A DNA stretch of 64,000 nucleotides from Leeia aquatica (GCF_012641365.1 NZ_JABAIM010000004.1:186001-250000); one strand, 5' to 3'; positions 6,536 to 15,912 are shown, counted from the first letter of the stretch. Numbers and translations are program-made. Notes: generated by a model from the letters alone, not told the origin.

Positions 6536-8410
6536 ATGAATGTGTTGTATGAAGAAGAGGGCAGCTTCAAGGTTGGCCATGTGCTGAGTGAGGCGGAGGC
6601 GTCGCTGCAGGTGGAGAGCAGCAGTGGCAAGCGCAGCAAGATCAAGGCCGCCAATGTGCTGCTGCGCTTCACCAGTCCGCTGGCCAGTTTGCTGCCCGAG
6701 GCAGAAGCACTGGGCGAGGGGCTGGAGCTGGATTTCCTGTGGGAAATGGCCCCAACGGAAGAGTTTGCCTTTACCGAATTTGCGGCAGATTACTATGGGC
6801 ATGTGCCCAGCGCCGTTGAGTCTGCCGCGATGGCCTTGCGGCTGCATGGCGCGCCGATGTACTTCTACCGCAAGGGCAAAGGTCGCTACAAGGCTGCACC
6901 GGAAGAGTCGCTGAAGGCGGCGCTGGCCGGGCAGGAGAAGAAGCGCCTGCAGGGTGAGCAGATTGCGCGCATGGTGACGGAGCTGAAAACCGGTCAGTTG
7001 CCGGAGAGCTTCCGCCCGCAGCTGGCGGCCTTGCTGTACCGCCCGGACAAGAACACGCTGGAGTTCAAGGCCATCGAGCAGGCGGTGAGCGAAACCGCCC
7101 GCTCCCCCTTGCAGTTGCTGATCGACGCCGGTGCGGTGCCCAGCCACCACGACTACCACTTCAACGCCTTCCTGTTCGAATACTTCCCCAAGGGTACCGG
7201 CTTCCCGCCGATAGAACTGCCAGCGCTGGATCACGATCTGCCGCGTGCCAGCGTGGCGGCCTTTTCCATCGACGATGCCAGCACCACCGAAATCGACGAC
7301 GCCTTCTCGGTACAGTTTCGCCCGGATGGCTCGGCGCGGGTGGGTATCCATATTGCGGCACCGGCACTTGGCATTGCGCCAGGCTCGCCGCTGGACCAGA
7401 TTGCGCTGTCGCGGCTGTCCACCGTCTACATGCCCGGCAACAAGATCACCATGCTGCCGGACGAACTGGTGATGCACTACACCTTGCAGGCGGGCAAAGA
7501 CTGCCCGGCGCTGTCGTTGTATATCGAGGTGGGGGCAGACCTGACGGTCACACCGGCAGACACCGTGCTGGAATGGGTGCCCATCGTCGATAACCTGCGG
7601 CACGATACGCTGGAAGTGCACTTCAATCAGACCGCCTTGCAAGCTGGGGATGACACCCCCTATCCCTACCGTGACGAATTGCTGTTCCTGTGGCGGCTGG
7701 CCAACCAGCTGGAGGTAGTACGCGGCAAGGCGGACCCCAACCGGCCCCCGCAGGTGGACTACAACTTCCTGATCGACGGTGAGCAGGTACGGATTACTAC
7801 CCGCCAGCGCGGCGCCCCGATCGACAAAGTGGTGTCCGAGCTGATGATCCTGGTCAACAGCCACTGGGGCAAGTGGCTGGCTGAGCAGCAGATTCCGGCC
7901 ATCTACCGGGCGCAAAGTGCAGGCAAGGTGCGGATGACCACCAAGCCGGAGCCGCATGTGGGCCTCGGTGTCGCGCAGTATGCCTGGTCCAGCTCGCCGC
8001 TGCGGCGTGCGGTGGACCTGCTCAATCAGCGGCAACTGGTGGCCGCCGTGCGCGGTGAGAAAGCCCCGTACCCCAAGGGGCAGGATCTGTTCGTGCCGAT
8101 GCGGGACTTTGACGCCACGTACAGTGCCTATCTGCAGCTGCAGGACCGTATGGAAAACTACTGGTGCCTGCGCTATCTGGAGCAGGAGCAGATTCGCGAG
8201 CTGGACGCCACGGTGTTGCGCGATGGGAGTACCGTGCGTCTGGTTGGCATTCCGCTGGTGGTGAAGCCGGATGCCATGCCGGAGCTGCCGCCGGGTAGCC
8301 GGGTACGGCTGAAGGTGATGGGGGTGGATTACTGGGCGATTCACTGCCACACCCACTTCCTGCGTAGCGTGGATGCCGAAGCGACTGAGCCCGTTATGAC
8401 GGATGCGTGA
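6536..8410 (+). CDS. RNase II/R-family (RNB domain) 3'-5' exoribonuclease
   Basis: 624 aa. The RNB catalytic domain covers ~235-520. FSIDDASTTEIDDAFSV holds the acidic metal ligands of the active site, and STVYMPGNKITMLP and RAQSAGKVRM fit the family. The N-terminal ~200 residues are atypical and no clear cold-shock domains can be read, so it is a divergent member rather than plain Rnb or Rnr. The expected activity is processive 3'-5' hydrolysis of RNA in the cytoplasm. The next gene follows 47 bp downstream. Confidence 0.9.
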   Translation: MNVLYEEEGSFKVGHVLSEAEASLQVESSSGKRSKIKAANVLLRFTSPLASLLPEAEALGEGLELDFLWEMAPTEEFAFTEFAADYYGHVPSAVESAAMALRLHGAPMYFYRKGKGRYKAAPEESLKAALAGQEKKRLQGEQIARMVTELKTGQLPESFRPQLAALLYRPDKNTLEFKAIEQAVSETARSPLQLLIDAGAVPSHHDYHFNAFLFEYFPKGTGFPPIELPALDHDLPRASVAAFSIDDASTTEIDDAFSVQFRPDGSARVGIHIAAPALGIAPGSPLDQIALSRLSTVYMPGNKITMLPDELVMHYTLQAGKDCPALSLYIEVGADLTVTPADTVLEWVPIVDNLRHDTLEVHFNQTALQAGDDTPYPYRDELLFLWRLANQLEVVRGKADPNRPPQVDYNFLIDGEQVRITTRQRGAPIDKVVSELMILVNSHWGKWLAEQQIPAIYRAQSAGKVRMTTKPEPHVGLGVAQYAWSSSPLRRAVDLLNQRQLVAAVRGEKAPYPKGQDLFVPMRDFDATYSAYLQLQDRMENYWCLRYLEQEQIRELDATVLRDGSTVRLVGIPLVVKPDAMPELPPGSRVRLKVMGVDYWAIHCHTHFLRSVDAEATEPVMTDA

Positions 8411-8457
8411 CAGGGATGGCCCGCTCGCCTAAAATCGGCGCATCTGCAGGAGCCTCC

Positions 8458-9411
8458 ATGTCTGATTCCAAACCGCGCCGACGTTTGCCCCCCGCGCTGA
8501 TGGTCGAGCTGGCACCCCGCCGGCGGCCCAACCTTGCGCCACTCTGGCTGGCGCTGGGCGTGTCGCTGGTGCTGCACGTCGGGGTAATCACGGTTAAGTT
8601 TGTCGGGCTTGATGAGAACAAGCCTCGCCGCAGCAGCATGCTGGAGGTGCTGCTGGTCAACGGCAAGCACGACAAGAAGCCGCTGGATGCCAAGGCGCTG
8701 GCGCAAGCCAATCTGGATGGCGGTGGCAATACCGAGCAACAAGCGCGCATCCAGACCCCGCTACCCGCCCAGCAGCAAGACCTTGAGGGCGACAGCCTGC
8801 AACAGATGCAGCAGCGGCAAGAGGCGCAGGAGCAGCTGACCCAGCAGATGCTGCAACAGCTGAAACAGTCACCGATCCCGACCCTACCCACCACCCGTGA
8901 CAAGCCCTTACCGGAGCCCGTGGCGCCCGTCAGCGGTTCTGACGAGGAAACCCGCAAGCGGGCGATGGATCAGCTGGTAGGTGAGATCAATCAAGCCACC
9001 AGTCGGGCCCAGACCCGGCCCAAGCGCAAATTCATTACCGCCAGCACCCGCGAATCCATTTCAGCCTTGTACTACATGGGCTGGGCGGGCAAGGTGGAGC
9101 GGGTGGCCAACCTCAACTATCCTGAAGGCTTGCAAGGCCAGCTGGTGTTGACGGTGACCATTCTGCCCAATGGCGAGCTGGCCGCTGATAATGGCGAAGA
9201 AGAGGGCATCCATATTGATCGCTCTTCCGGCAACAAGCGGCTGGATGCCGCAGCGGTGCGCATCCTGCGCCGCGCGGCCCCGTTTGAACGGCCGGGTGCA
9301 AACCTGCTGGGGCGGGACAACCGGGTGGTGATCATCACCACCATGATCTTTACGCCGGGTGGCCGCTTGCAGCAAGCCTTAGCCGTACCGGTTAACCCGA
9401 CGCCACCCTGA
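8458..9411 (+). CDS. TonB C-terminal-domain envelope protein
   Basis: 317 aa, from ATG 8458 after AGGAG. There is a cytoplasmic basic tail, one membrane helix (~30-48, LWLALGVSLVLHVGVITVKF), a long Gln-rich probably coiled-coil periplasmic linker (~85-145), and a TonB-like C-terminal domain (~195-300, GQLVLTVTILPNGEL, LDAAAVRILRRAAPF). TonB proteins transmit proton-motive force to outer-membrane receptors, but no exbB/exbD genes are nearby and the linker is Gln-rich rather than Pro/Lys-rich, so a general envelope role is equally possible. It ends 5 bp from the convergent photolyase gene. Confidence 0.82.
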   Translation: MSDSKPRRRLPPALMVELAPRRRPNLAPLWLALGVSLVLHVGVITVKFVGLDENKPRRSSMLEVLLVNGKHDKKPLDAKALAQANLDGGGNTEQQARIQTPLPAQQQDLEGDSLQQMQQRQEAQEQLTQQMLQQLKQSPIPTLPTTRDKPLPEPVAPVSGSDEETRKRAMDQLVGEINQATSRAQTRPKRKFITASTRESISALYYMGWAGKVERVANLNYPEGLQGQLVLTVTILPNGELAADNGEEEGIHIDRSSGNKRLDAAAVRILRRAAPFERPGANLLGRDNRVVIITTMIFTPGGRLQQALAVPVNPTPP

Positions 9412-9416
9412 GCGAG

Positions 9417-10823
9417 TCAACCCGGCTCGCGGCCAAACAACGCCAGCGCGGCTTCGCGTTGCCGGGCATGGTCCACAATCGGCAGCGGGTAATCCTGGCC
9501 CAGTCGGACCCCGGCGGCTTGCAGCAAGAGCGGGCTGGCCTGCCAGGGGGCATGAATGCTGGCGGCGTCCAGCCCGGTCAGCTCCGGCAGGTAGCGCCGG
9601 ATGAAGTGGCCTTGTGGGTCAAACCGCTCACTCTGGGTCACCGGGTTGAAGATGCGGAACCAGGGCTGGGCATCGCAGCCGGTGCTGGCTGCCCATTGCC
9701 AGCCGCCATTATTGGCCGCAAGATCAAAGTCCAAAAGCTGTTTGGCGAAGTACTGCTCGCCCTCCCGCCAGTCGATCAGCAGGTCTTTCACCAGAAACGA
9801 CGCCACCAGCATGCGTAGTCGGTTGTGCATATAGCCGGTCTGGTTCAGCTGCCGCATGGCGGCATCCACCAGCGGGTAACCAGTGCGGCCTTCGCACCAG
9901 GCGGCGAAGTGTTCCGCGGAGCCGGGGAAGGCCAAGGTGCGATATTCCGGCTTGAACGCCTCACCCACTACGCGCGGGAAGTGATAGAGCAACTGCTGGT
10001 AGAACTCACGCCAGGCCAGCTCTTTCAGCCAGCAAGCGGCGCCTTCATCGTCCTGATGGGCGGCAACGTGGACCAGCTGACGGATCGACACGGTGCCAAA
10101 ACGCAGGTGGACGGACAGCCGCGACACGCCCTCCAGTGCCGGGAAGTCGCGTTGCTGCTGGTATGGTGGCAGCTGCGGCTGGAAACGCTGCCAGACGGCC
10201 TGTGCCGCAGCCTCGCCGGCGGGTAGCTGCCGCTCGGCAGGCGGCGGTACAAAGCCCAGTTTGGCCAGTGACGGCAAGGTTGGGGCCGGGTGCGGTAGCA
10301 GTCGCCCTGTCAGTGGCAGCGTGGGCCAAGGCGAGACCGGTTCGGCGTGCAGGCGTGCGCGCCAGGCGCGGTAGTACGGGGTAAACACGGTGTAGGGGCG
10401 ACCGGCCTGCGTCAAGACCTCACGCCCGGCAAACACCACCTGGTCCTTGTGCAGATGCAAACTGCGGCCGTCCGCTTGCAGGGCTCGGGCTACCGCCTCA
10501 TCACGCTGCCGTGCAGCGGGCTCGTAATCTTCGGCTGCGTGTACGCTGCTTACCCCCAGCTGGGTGGCCAGTCGTGGAATCTCTTGTACCGGGTCGCCAG
10601 TGCAGCACAGCAGGGCACCCCCTTGCTGACGCAGCGCGGTATCCAGCTGCTGCAGGCTGTGCCAGATGAAGGAGACGCGGGCGTCATCCACCGGCAGGCC
10701 CTGCAGCAGACCGGTGTCAAACACAAACACAGTATGGACCGGCCCCGGATGCGCCAGCGCATGGTAGAGCGCGGCATGATCATGCAGCCGCAAATCCCGG
10801 CGAAACCATACCAGCTGGCTCAT
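9417..10823 (-). CDS. phrB: Deoxyribodipyrimidine photo-lyase
   Basis: 468 aa. The N-terminal photolyase alpha/beta domain binds the antenna cofactor (LVWFRRDLRLHDHAAL). The C-terminal helical FAD domain includes TGYPLVDAAMRQL, YMHNRLRM, DLLIDWREGEQYF, DLAANNGGWQWAASTGCDAQPWFRIFNP. All class I CPD photolyase signatures are present, so it should repair UV-induced cyclobutane dimers using blue light. It is divergent from yqgE with a 63-bp gap and convergent with the TonB-like gene. Confidence 0.95.
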   Translation of the reverse strand: MSQLVWFRRDLRLHDHAALYHALAHPGPVHTVFVFDTGLLQGLPVDDARVSFIWHSLQQLDTALRQQGGALLCCTGDPVQEIPRLATQLGVSSVHAAEDYEPAARQRDEAVARALQADGRSLHLHKDQVVFAGREVLTQAGRPYTVFTPYYRAWRARLHAEPVSPWPTLPLTGRLLPHPAPTLPSLAKLGFVPPPAERQLPAGEAAAQAVWQRFQPQLPPYQQQRDFPALEGVSRLSVHLRFGTVSIRQLVHVAAHQDDEGAACWLKELAWREFYQQLLYHFPRVVGEAFKPEYRTLAFPGSAEHFAAWCEGRTGYPLVDAAMRQLNQTGYMHNRLRMLVASFLVKDLLIDWREGEQYFAKQLLDFDLAANNGGWQWAASTGCDAQPWFRIFNPVTQSERFDPQGHFIRRYLPELTGLDAASIHAPWQASPLLLQAAGVRLGQDYPLPIVDHARQREAALALFGREPG

Positions 10824-10886
10824 GGACGTCCCCCGTTGATCGGCTCAACACTGCCGCGTTGTGTTGTCCTGTGCGATAATCTTGAG

Positions 10887-11447
10887 ATGCAAAGCGTCAA
10901 TCTGACCCACCATTTTCTGATTGCCATGCCGAATATGCAGGACCCGCATTTCGCTGGCACCCTGGTTTATATCTGCGAGCACACCGATCAAGGCGCGTTG
11001 GGCCTGATCGTCAACCGTCCGGTTGAACTGGATGTGCAGTCCCTGTATGAGCAGGTCGACATCGCGTTCGATCGCCCGGATATTGGCCCGCAGACCTGCT
11101 ATTTCGGCGGCCCGGTACAGATGGACCGGGGGTTTGTGCTACATCGCCCGGTGGGGGAGTGGACCTCCACCATCGCCATGAATGGCAATATGGCGCTGAC
11201 CACCTCCAAGGACATTCTGCACGCCATCGCCGAAGGCAAGGGACCCGAGCAGTTTATCATCAGTCTGGGCTATGCAGGCTGGGAGGGGGGGCAGCTGGAG
11301 CAGGAGCTGGCGCAGAATGCCTGGCTGACTGTGCCCGCCTCACCGGACATCATCTTTGAGCTGGACCCGGAAGCCCGGGTCGAGGCCGCCATGCACTGCC
11401 TGGGGGTAGACCGCGTCAGCCTGTCGGATCAGGCGGGTCATGCCTGA
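10887..11447 (+). CDS. yqgE: YqgE/AlgH family protein
   Basis: 186 aa. The start at 10887 (MQSVNLTHHFLIAMPNM) is chosen because the UPF0301 family begins exactly so; longer in-frame sequence overlaps phrB. Family signatures are FAGTLVYICEHTDQGALGLIVNRP, CYFGGPVQMDRGFVLH and SLGYAGWEGGQLEQEL. Its molecular role is unclear. It almost always sits next to ruvX/yqgF, as here: the next gene starts 8 bp before its stop, and pyrB follows. Confidence 0.92.
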   Translation: MQSVNLTHHFLIAMPNMQDPHFAGTLVYICEHTDQGALGLIVNRPVELDVQSLYEQVDIAFDRPDIGPQTCYFGGPVQMDRGFVLHRPVGEWTSTIAMNGNMALTTSKDILHAIAEGKGPEQFIISLGYAGWEGGQLEQELAQNAWLTVPASPDIIFELDPEARVEAAMHCLGVDRVSLSDQAGHA

Positions 11448-11964
11448 GGCGGCACCCATGGTGCTGCTGCCCCGGCCAGACTGGCCGCTGCCGCAACAGG
11501 GTTATGCGCTCGGTTTTGACTTTGGCGAGCAGCGGCTGGGGGTCGCCGGTGGCGATCTGGGCCTGGCGCTGGCCACCCCGCTCACCGTGATTGATTCTGC
11601 CGTCAATGACACCCGATTTGCCCGGATTGCCGAGCTGATCGCCGAATGGCAGCCGGTGTGGCTGGTGGTCGGGCAACCGGCCTACCCGGACGGGCAAGCC
11701 CATCCGGTGGCCGCGTTGGCGCGCAAGTTCGGTCAGCGCCTGTCCGGCCGTTTCAACCTGCCGGTGGCGTGGGTGGACGAATCCTATACCTCCAACATTG
11801 CCAGCCAGCTGCTGCACGAACAGCATGCGCGGCCCCGGCGGCAAAAGGGGCGGCTGGACCAACTGGCCGCACAGCAGATCCTGCAAGCCTTCTTTGATCA
11901 TTACCCCCCAATCGTGCCGCCCTCCGGGTCGGACAAGGAGCCAAACCATGCAGTTTCTGGGTAG
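11440..11964 (+). CDS. ruvX: Holliday-junction resolvase-like / pre-16S rRNA nuclease
   Basis: 174 aa. RNase H-like fold: GFDFGEQRLGVA at ~25 (first Asp), VVGQPAYPDG, and WVDESYTS (catalytic Glu). The family (YqgF/RuvX) matures the 5' end of 16S rRNA and was first proposed as a Holliday junction resolvase. The usual GLP motif reads GQP. It overlaps yqgE by 8 bp and pyrB by 17 bp, so the three are translated from one message. The C-terminal ~20 residues after HYPP are likely disordered. Confidence 0.92.
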   Translation: MPEAAPMVLLPRPDWPLPQQGYALGFDFGEQRLGVAGGDLGLALATPLTVIDSAVNDTRFARIAELIAEWQPVWLVVGQPAYPDGQAHPVAALARKFGQRLSGRFNLPVAWVDESYTSNIASQLLHEQHARPRRQKGRLDQLAAQQILQAFFDHYPPIVPPSGSDKEPNHAVSG

Positions 11965-12958
11965 CCACCTGCTCTCCACTGAACAACTGACGCTGGGCGA
12001 CATTGATACCGTCTTCCAGACCGCGCGCCTGCTGGAGCCGGTGGCGCGTGGCGAAAAAGTGACCCGGCTGCTGGAGGGGGCGGTATTGGCCAATCTGTTC
12101 TTTGAGCCCTCGACCCGTACCCGCATCAGTTTTGGTTCGGCGTTTTCCCGCCTCGGAGGCCGGGTGCTGGATACCACTGGCTTCGAGTTCTCCAGTTTTG
12201 CGAAGGGCGAGTCCATTTACGACACCAGCCGGGTGATTTCCGGTTATGTGGACGTGATGGTGGTGCGCCACCCCCGGCTGGGTGCGGTCAAGGAGTTTGC
12301 CGAGGCCAGCGGGGTGCCGGTGATCAATGGCGGCGACGGTCCGGGTGAACACCCGACCCAGGCGCTGCTCGACCTCTACACTCTGCACAAGGAGCTGGGG
12401 CGCGAGCTGCACCAGTTCGACGGCATCCGTATCGCGCTGGTGGGCGACCTCAAGTATGGTCGTGCGGTCAAATCCCTGGCACGGCTGCTGTCGCTGTTCA
12501 AGGGCATCACCTTCCATCTGGTGGCGCCCGATGAGCTGCAAATGCCGTCCGCGCTGGTGCAGCACCTGCAAGCCTGCGGCCATCAAGTGCTGCAAACCAG
12601 TGATCTGGCCACCGGCCTGCATGGTGTCCAGGCGGTATACAGTACCCGCATTCAGGAAGAGCGTTTCCCCAGTCCGGAAGACGCGGATCGCTTCCGTGGC
12701 AGCTACAGCATCAACCGTGCGGTGTTCGAGCAGCATTGCCAGCCGGGTACCGTGCTGATGCACCCGTTGCCGCGCGACAACCGTTCTGAGCATTGTGAGC
12801 TGAACAATGACCTCAACAGCCACCCGCAGCTGGCCATCTTCCGCCAGACCGACAACGGCATCCCGGTACGGATGGCCCTGTTTGCGCTGGTGATGGGGGT
12901 GCAGGACCAGATCACCGCTTCACTGCAAGACCCGCGCTGGGCATTGCGCCGGCGCTGA
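11948..12958 (+). CDS. pyrB: Aspartate carbamoyltransferase catalytic chain
   Basis: 336 aa, from ATG 11948 with AAGGAG upstream. Condenses carbamoyl phosphate with aspartate, the first committed step of pyrimidine synthesis. FFEPSTRTRISF binds carbamoyl phosphate; GDGPGEHPTQALLDLYT and the Leu-Pro turn in HPLPRD are diagnostic. No pyrI regulatory chain or pyrC-like partner follows, which is common for betaproteobacteria. It is ~30 residues longer than E. coli PyrB. It lies at the end of the yqgE-ruvX-pyrB unit. Confidence 0.95.
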   Translation: MQFLGSHLLSTEQLTLGDIDTVFQTARLLEPVARGEKVTRLLEGAVLANLFFEPSTRTRISFGSAFSRLGGRVLDTTGFEFSSFAKGESIYDTSRVISGYVDVMVVRHPRLGAVKEFAEASGVPVINGGDGPGEHPTQALLDLYTLHKELGRELHQFDGIRIALVGDLKYGRAVKSLARLLSLFKGITFHLVAPDELQMPSALVQHLQACGHQVLQTSDLATGLHGVQAVYSTRIQEERFPSPEDADRFRGSYSINRAVFEQHCQPGTVLMHPLPRDNRSEHCELNNDLNSHPQLAIFRQTDNGIPVRMALFALVMGVQDQITASLQDPRWALRRR

Positions 12959-12990
12959 CGCGGAACCTTCACCGCATGGCTTGATCCCAT

Positions 12991-13012
12991 GGGGCGTTGA
13001 TCGCCCCCTGTT
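12991..13012 (+). terminator. Candidate terminator after pyrB
   Basis: GGGGCG, loop TTGAT, then CGCCCC, followed by CTGTTT. The stem is 6 bp and the T-run short, so termination may be partial. Confidence 0.45.
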
Positions 13013-13054
13013 TATGTCACCCGGCAGCCCGGCTGCCACCACTCTGGAATCTGT

Positions 13055-13879
13055 ATGGACCTGCTGCTGATGCTCAAAGCCCTGATCATGGGGCTGGTCG
13101 AAGGTATAACCGAATTTCTGCCGATCTCCTCAACCGGCCACCTGATCATTACCGGCGAGCTGCTGGGTTTCCTCAGCAAGGAAAAGCGGGATGTGTTTGA
13201 AATCTTCATCCAGCTGGGGGCGATTCTCGCCGTATGCTGGGCCTACCGGCAGAAAATCACCCAGGTGGTCGGTGGCCTGGGCAGCCAGCGTAGTGCACAA
13301 CAGTTTGCCCTGCGGCTGGTGGTGGCCTTCCTGCCGTTTGCACTGATGGGCAAGCTGTTTGGCGAAGCGGTGAAAGCCAGGCTGTTCACCCCGGTGCCGG
13401 TGGCGCTGGCCTTTATTGTTGGTGGCATCATCATTCTGTGGGCAGAGCGTCGCCAGCATAGCGTGCGGGTGCAGGAAGTGGACGACATGAGCTTGGGCGA
13501 CGCCTTCAAGCTGGGCCTGATTCAGTGTTTTGCGCTGATTCCGGGTACCAGCCGCTCCGGCGCCACCATCGTCGGCGGCCTGTTCCTGGGGTTGTCACGC
13601 AAGGCCGCTGCCGAGTTTTCTTTCTTCCTGGCCATTCCCACCCTCACCGTGGCCTCGCTGTACAGCCTGTACAAGCACCGCGCTGGCCTGACCGCAGACG
13701 ACATGCTGCTGTTTGCCATTGGTTTTGTGGTGGCGTTCATCAGTGCGCTGATTGCGGTGAAAGCCCTGCTGCGCTTCATTGTGCGCCATGATTTCACCGT
13801 CTTTGCCTGGTACCGCATCCTGTTTGGTGCGCTGGTGCTGCTGACATACCACTTTGGTTGGGTGCGCTGGGCGGCTTGA
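13055..13879 (+). CDS. uppP: Undecaprenyl-diphosphatase (BacA/UppP)
   Basis: 274 aa. An inner-membrane protein with about eight hydrophobic segments. Motif 1 [15 protein letters not shown] and motif 2 [10 protein letters not shown] form the active site. It removes a phosphate from undecaprenyl pyrophosphate to recycle the lipid carrier of peptidoglycan and O-antigen synthesis. It gives intrinsic bacitracin resistance in this family. It is monocistronic by appearance, with a 96-bp gap before and a 107-bp gap after. Confidence 0.96.
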   Translation: MDLLLMLKALIMGLVEGITEFLPISSTGHLIITGELLGFLSKEKRDVFEIFIQLGAILAVCWAYRQKITQVVGGLGSQRSAQQFALRLVVAFLPFALMGKLFGEAVKARLFTPVPVALAFIVGGIIILWAERRQHSVRVQEVDDMSLGDAFKLGLIQCFALIPGTSRSGATIVGGLFLGLSRKAAAEFSFFLAIPTLTVASLYSLYKHRAGLTADDMLLFAIGFVVAFISALIAVKALLRFIVRHDFTVFAWYRILFGALVLLTYHFGWVRWAA

Positions 13880-13921
13880 GTGACGCCGGGGCTGTCATGG
13901 TCGCTGTCAGGTGAACTGTCC

Positions 13922-13951
13922 TTGACGCTGCGCGTGGTGGCCCCCTAGAGT
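13922..13951 (+). promoter_or_regulatory. Candidate promoter of metC
   Basis: TTGACG (13922-13927) and TAGAGT (13946-13951) are separated by 18 bp, 36 bp before the metC start. Confidence 0.4.
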
Positions 13952-13986
13952 TTCAGGCTGTCTTTCTTTGTGCTGAATGAGGCCCT

Positions 13987-15171
13987 ATGTCCACCCACGA
14001 TACCGACCACCTGCATACCCTGATCACCCATAGTGGCCGACCGGACAAAAGCGTCACCGGGGCAGTAAACCCGCATGTGGTGCGGGCCTCCACCATCCAG
14101 TTTCCCACCACAGCAGCACTGTACGCGGCCAGCGGGGGGCGTCACGCCTACGGGCGGCATGGCACTGAGTCGGCCCATTCGCTGGAAGCGGCCCTGTGTG
14201 CGCTGGAAGGCGCGCAGGGTTGCCTGCTGACCTCGTCCGGCCTGAGTGCCGTCACCACCACCTTGCTGGCTTTGCTGTCGCCCGGCGACCATTTGCTGAT
14301 GCCGGATTCGGTCTATCAGCCCGCCCGCCATTTCTGCGACACCCTGCTGACTCGCATGGGGATCGAGACAGAATACTATGATCCGTTGATCGGTGCGGAC
14401 ATCGCGCGCCTGCTGCGCCCGACCACCCGCGTGGTCTATGTGGAGACGCCGGGTACCCATACCTTCGAGATGCAGGATGTGCCGGCCATTGCCGCTGCGG
14501 CGCATGCTGCAGGTGCGGTGGTAGTGTCCGACAGCACCTGGGCGACGCCGATTGGCTGGCGGCCGTTTGAGCTGGGTGTGGATGTGTCGATCCATGCCGC
14601 CACCAAATACATTGTGGGCCACTCCGATGTGATGATGGGCGCCATTCTGTGTACCGAGGCCCTCTACGGCAAGGTATACCAGGCCTACCGCGAGATGGGG
14701 CAGGCGGTCAGCCCGGATGATGCTTACCTCGCCTTGCGCGGTGTGCGTACCCTCAGTGCACGGCTGGCGGTGCACCGTGAGAATGCCCGGAAGGTGGCGG
14801 ACTGGCTGCTGCAGCAACCGGAAGTGGCTACCGTCCTGTACCCACCGCATGAAGCCAGCCCCGGCCATGCGCTGTGGAAGCGCGATTTCCACCCCGACTA
14901 TGCCTGCGGCCTGATGGGGCTGGTGTTCAAGGACACGGTGCCGATGGATGCGGTCAACCGGCTGGTAGATCAAACGCGTCTGTTTGCCATTGGCTACAGC
15001 TGGGGCGGCTACGAGAGCCTGATCCTGCCATCTACCCAGGCCCGTAGTCGTGAGCTGACCGGCCATCGCTGGAACTGCAGCATGGCGCGCCTGCACATTG
15101 GTCTGGAGGCGGTTGAGGACCTGCTGGCCGATCTGCAGCAAGGCTTCGCAGCGTTGCGGGCGGCGCTGTAA
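13987..15171 (+). CDS. metC: Cystathionine beta-lyase
   Basis: 394 aa. A Cys/Met-metabolism PLP enzyme: AYGRHGTESAHSLEAALCALEG, SVYQPARHF, and SIHAATKYIVGHSDVMMG with the PLP-binding Lys. SYSWGGYESL near the C-terminus favours the MetC beta-lyase branch over gamma-synthases. It would cleave cystathionine to homocysteine, pyruvate and ammonia. The next gene's ATG overlaps its TAA by one base, so the two are co-translated. Confidence 0.92.
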   Translation: MSTHDTDHLHTLITHSGRPDKSVTGAVNPHVVRASTIQFPTTAALYAASGGRHAYGRHGTESAHSLEAALCALEGAQGCLLTSSGLSAVTTTLLALLSPGDHLLMPDSVYQPARHFCDTLLTRMGIETEYYDPLIGADIARLLRPTTRVVYVETPGTHTFEMQDVPAIAAAAHAAGAVVVSDSTWATPIGWRPFELGVDVSIHAATKYIVGHSDVMMGAILCTEALYGKVYQAYREMGQAVSPDDAYLALRGVRTLSARLAVHRENARKVADWLLQQPEVATVLYPPHEASPGHALWKRDFHPDYACGLMGLVFKDTVPMDAVNRLVDQTRLFAIGYSWGGYESLILPSTQARSRELTGHRWNCSMARLHIGLEAVEDLLADLQQGFAALRAAL

Positions 15172-15647
15172 TGGTGGCGGACTGGCGTTGCCAGACGCTG
15201 GCGGAACTGAGCAGCCACGATCTGCTGCAGATGTTGATTCTGCGCAGCCGGGTGTTTGTGGTTGAGCAGCAATGCATCTATCTGGACCCGGACGCGCTGG
15301 ATGGGCTGCCGGAGACGCGGCACCTGTCACTATGGCAGGACGGCACCTTGCTGGCCTGCCTGCGGTTGCTCCCTCCCGGGGCCAGCTACCCGGAACCGAG
15401 CCTGGGGCGGGTGGTGGTGGCGCCGGAAGCACGCGGACAGGGCTGGTCCCGCCCCTTGCTGCAGCAGGCGCTGCAAGCGATTGCGCAGTACTGGCCCGGC
15501 TGGCCGGTGGTGATCAGTGCACAGTCCTACCTGTTGGGCTTGTACCAGTCGCTGGGGTTTCAGGTCGAAGGTGAGCCCTATCTGGAGGATGGCATTCCGC
15601 ACCAGCAGATGCGCTTTGTACCCCCTGCTGAAAAAGAATTGGCGTAA
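15171..15647 (+). CDS. GNAT N-acetyltransferase, ElaA type
   Basis: 158 aa. ElaA-like GNAT fold: LYQMLxLRxxVFVVEQ pattern (LLQMLILRSRVFVVEQQCIY), acetyl-CoA loop GRVVVAPEARGQGWSRPLL, and SAQSYLLGLYQSLGF near the end. Substrate unknown. It is coupled to metC through a TAATG overlap. The promoter of the initiator tRNA begins only a few bases after its stop codon. Confidence 0.88.
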   Translation: MVADWRCQTLAELSSHDLLQMLILRSRVFVVEQQCIYLDPDALDGLPETRHLSLWQDGTLLACLRLLPPGASYPEPSLGRVVVAPEARGQGWSRPLLQQALQAIAQYWPGWPVVISAQSYLLGLYQSLGFQVEGEPYLEDGIPHQQMRFVPPAEKELA

Positions 15648-15651
15648 AGGC

Positions 15652-15679
15652 TTGCAATATCCTGTAACTCAGATATAAT
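15652..15679 (+). promoter_or_regulatory. Promoter of tRNA-fMet
   Basis: TTGCAA (15652-15657), 16-bp spacer, exact TATAAT (15674-15679), then the tRNA begins 13 bp later. This fits a strong stable-RNA promoter. Confidence 0.75.
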
Positions 15680-15692
15680 CTTTTTTCTCTGA

Positions 15693-15769
15693 CGCGGGGT
15701 GGAGCAGTCTGGCAGCTCGTCGGGCTCATAACCCGAAGGTCACAGGTTCGAATCCTGTCCCCGCAACCA
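15693..15769 (+). tRNA. Initiator tRNA-fMet (CAT anticodon)
   Basis: 77 nt with encoded CCA. The acceptor strand CGCGGGG faces CCCCGCA, leaving the C1-A72 mismatch that marks initiator tRNAs. The anticodon stem has three consecutive G-C pairs (GGG/CCC) around CTCATAA. The T loop is GGTTCGAATCC. It has its own promoter upstream and a terminator 13 nt downstream, so it is transcribed alone. Confidence 0.98.
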
Positions 15770-15782
15770 ATTCGACAAAAAG

Positions 15783-15805
15783 CCCCGGTTCTGCCGGGGT
15801 TTTTT
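15783..15805 (+). terminator. Rho-independent terminator of tRNA-fMet
   Basis: CCCCGG (15783-15788), loop TTCTG, CCGGGG (15794-15799), then TTTTTT. Confidence 0.9.
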
Positions 15806-15848
15806 GTTTTTGCAGTTTGCCTGATGCATCTGGCCGGGCTCAAATGAA

Positions 15849-15874
15849 AAGACCCCCAATCTGTCGGGGGTCTT
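15849..15874 (-). terminator. Terminator of the copper chaperone gene
   Basis: AAGACCCCC (15849-15857) and GGGGGTCTT (15866-15874) pair over an 8-nt loop. On the minus strand TCTTTTC follows. It lies just past the stop of the minus-strand copper chaperone gene and may act in both directions. Confidence 0.8.
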
Positions 15875-15912
15875 GCTCTGGTGCGGTGAGACCAGGTCAC
15901 CACATGCCCGCC

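Noticed and set aside
6278-8356. 692-codon minus-strand frame
   Set aside because: It lies antisense to the RNB ribonuclease, has His/Gln/Arg-rich composition and no motif. The plus-strand gene has a clear catalytic domain.
15514-15903. 129-codon minus-strand frame over the initiator tRNA
   Set aside because: It is the well-known false protein produced by translating the complement of a tRNA (GDRIRTCDLRVMSPTSCQTAPPR-like). The tRNA, its promoter and terminator explain the DNA.
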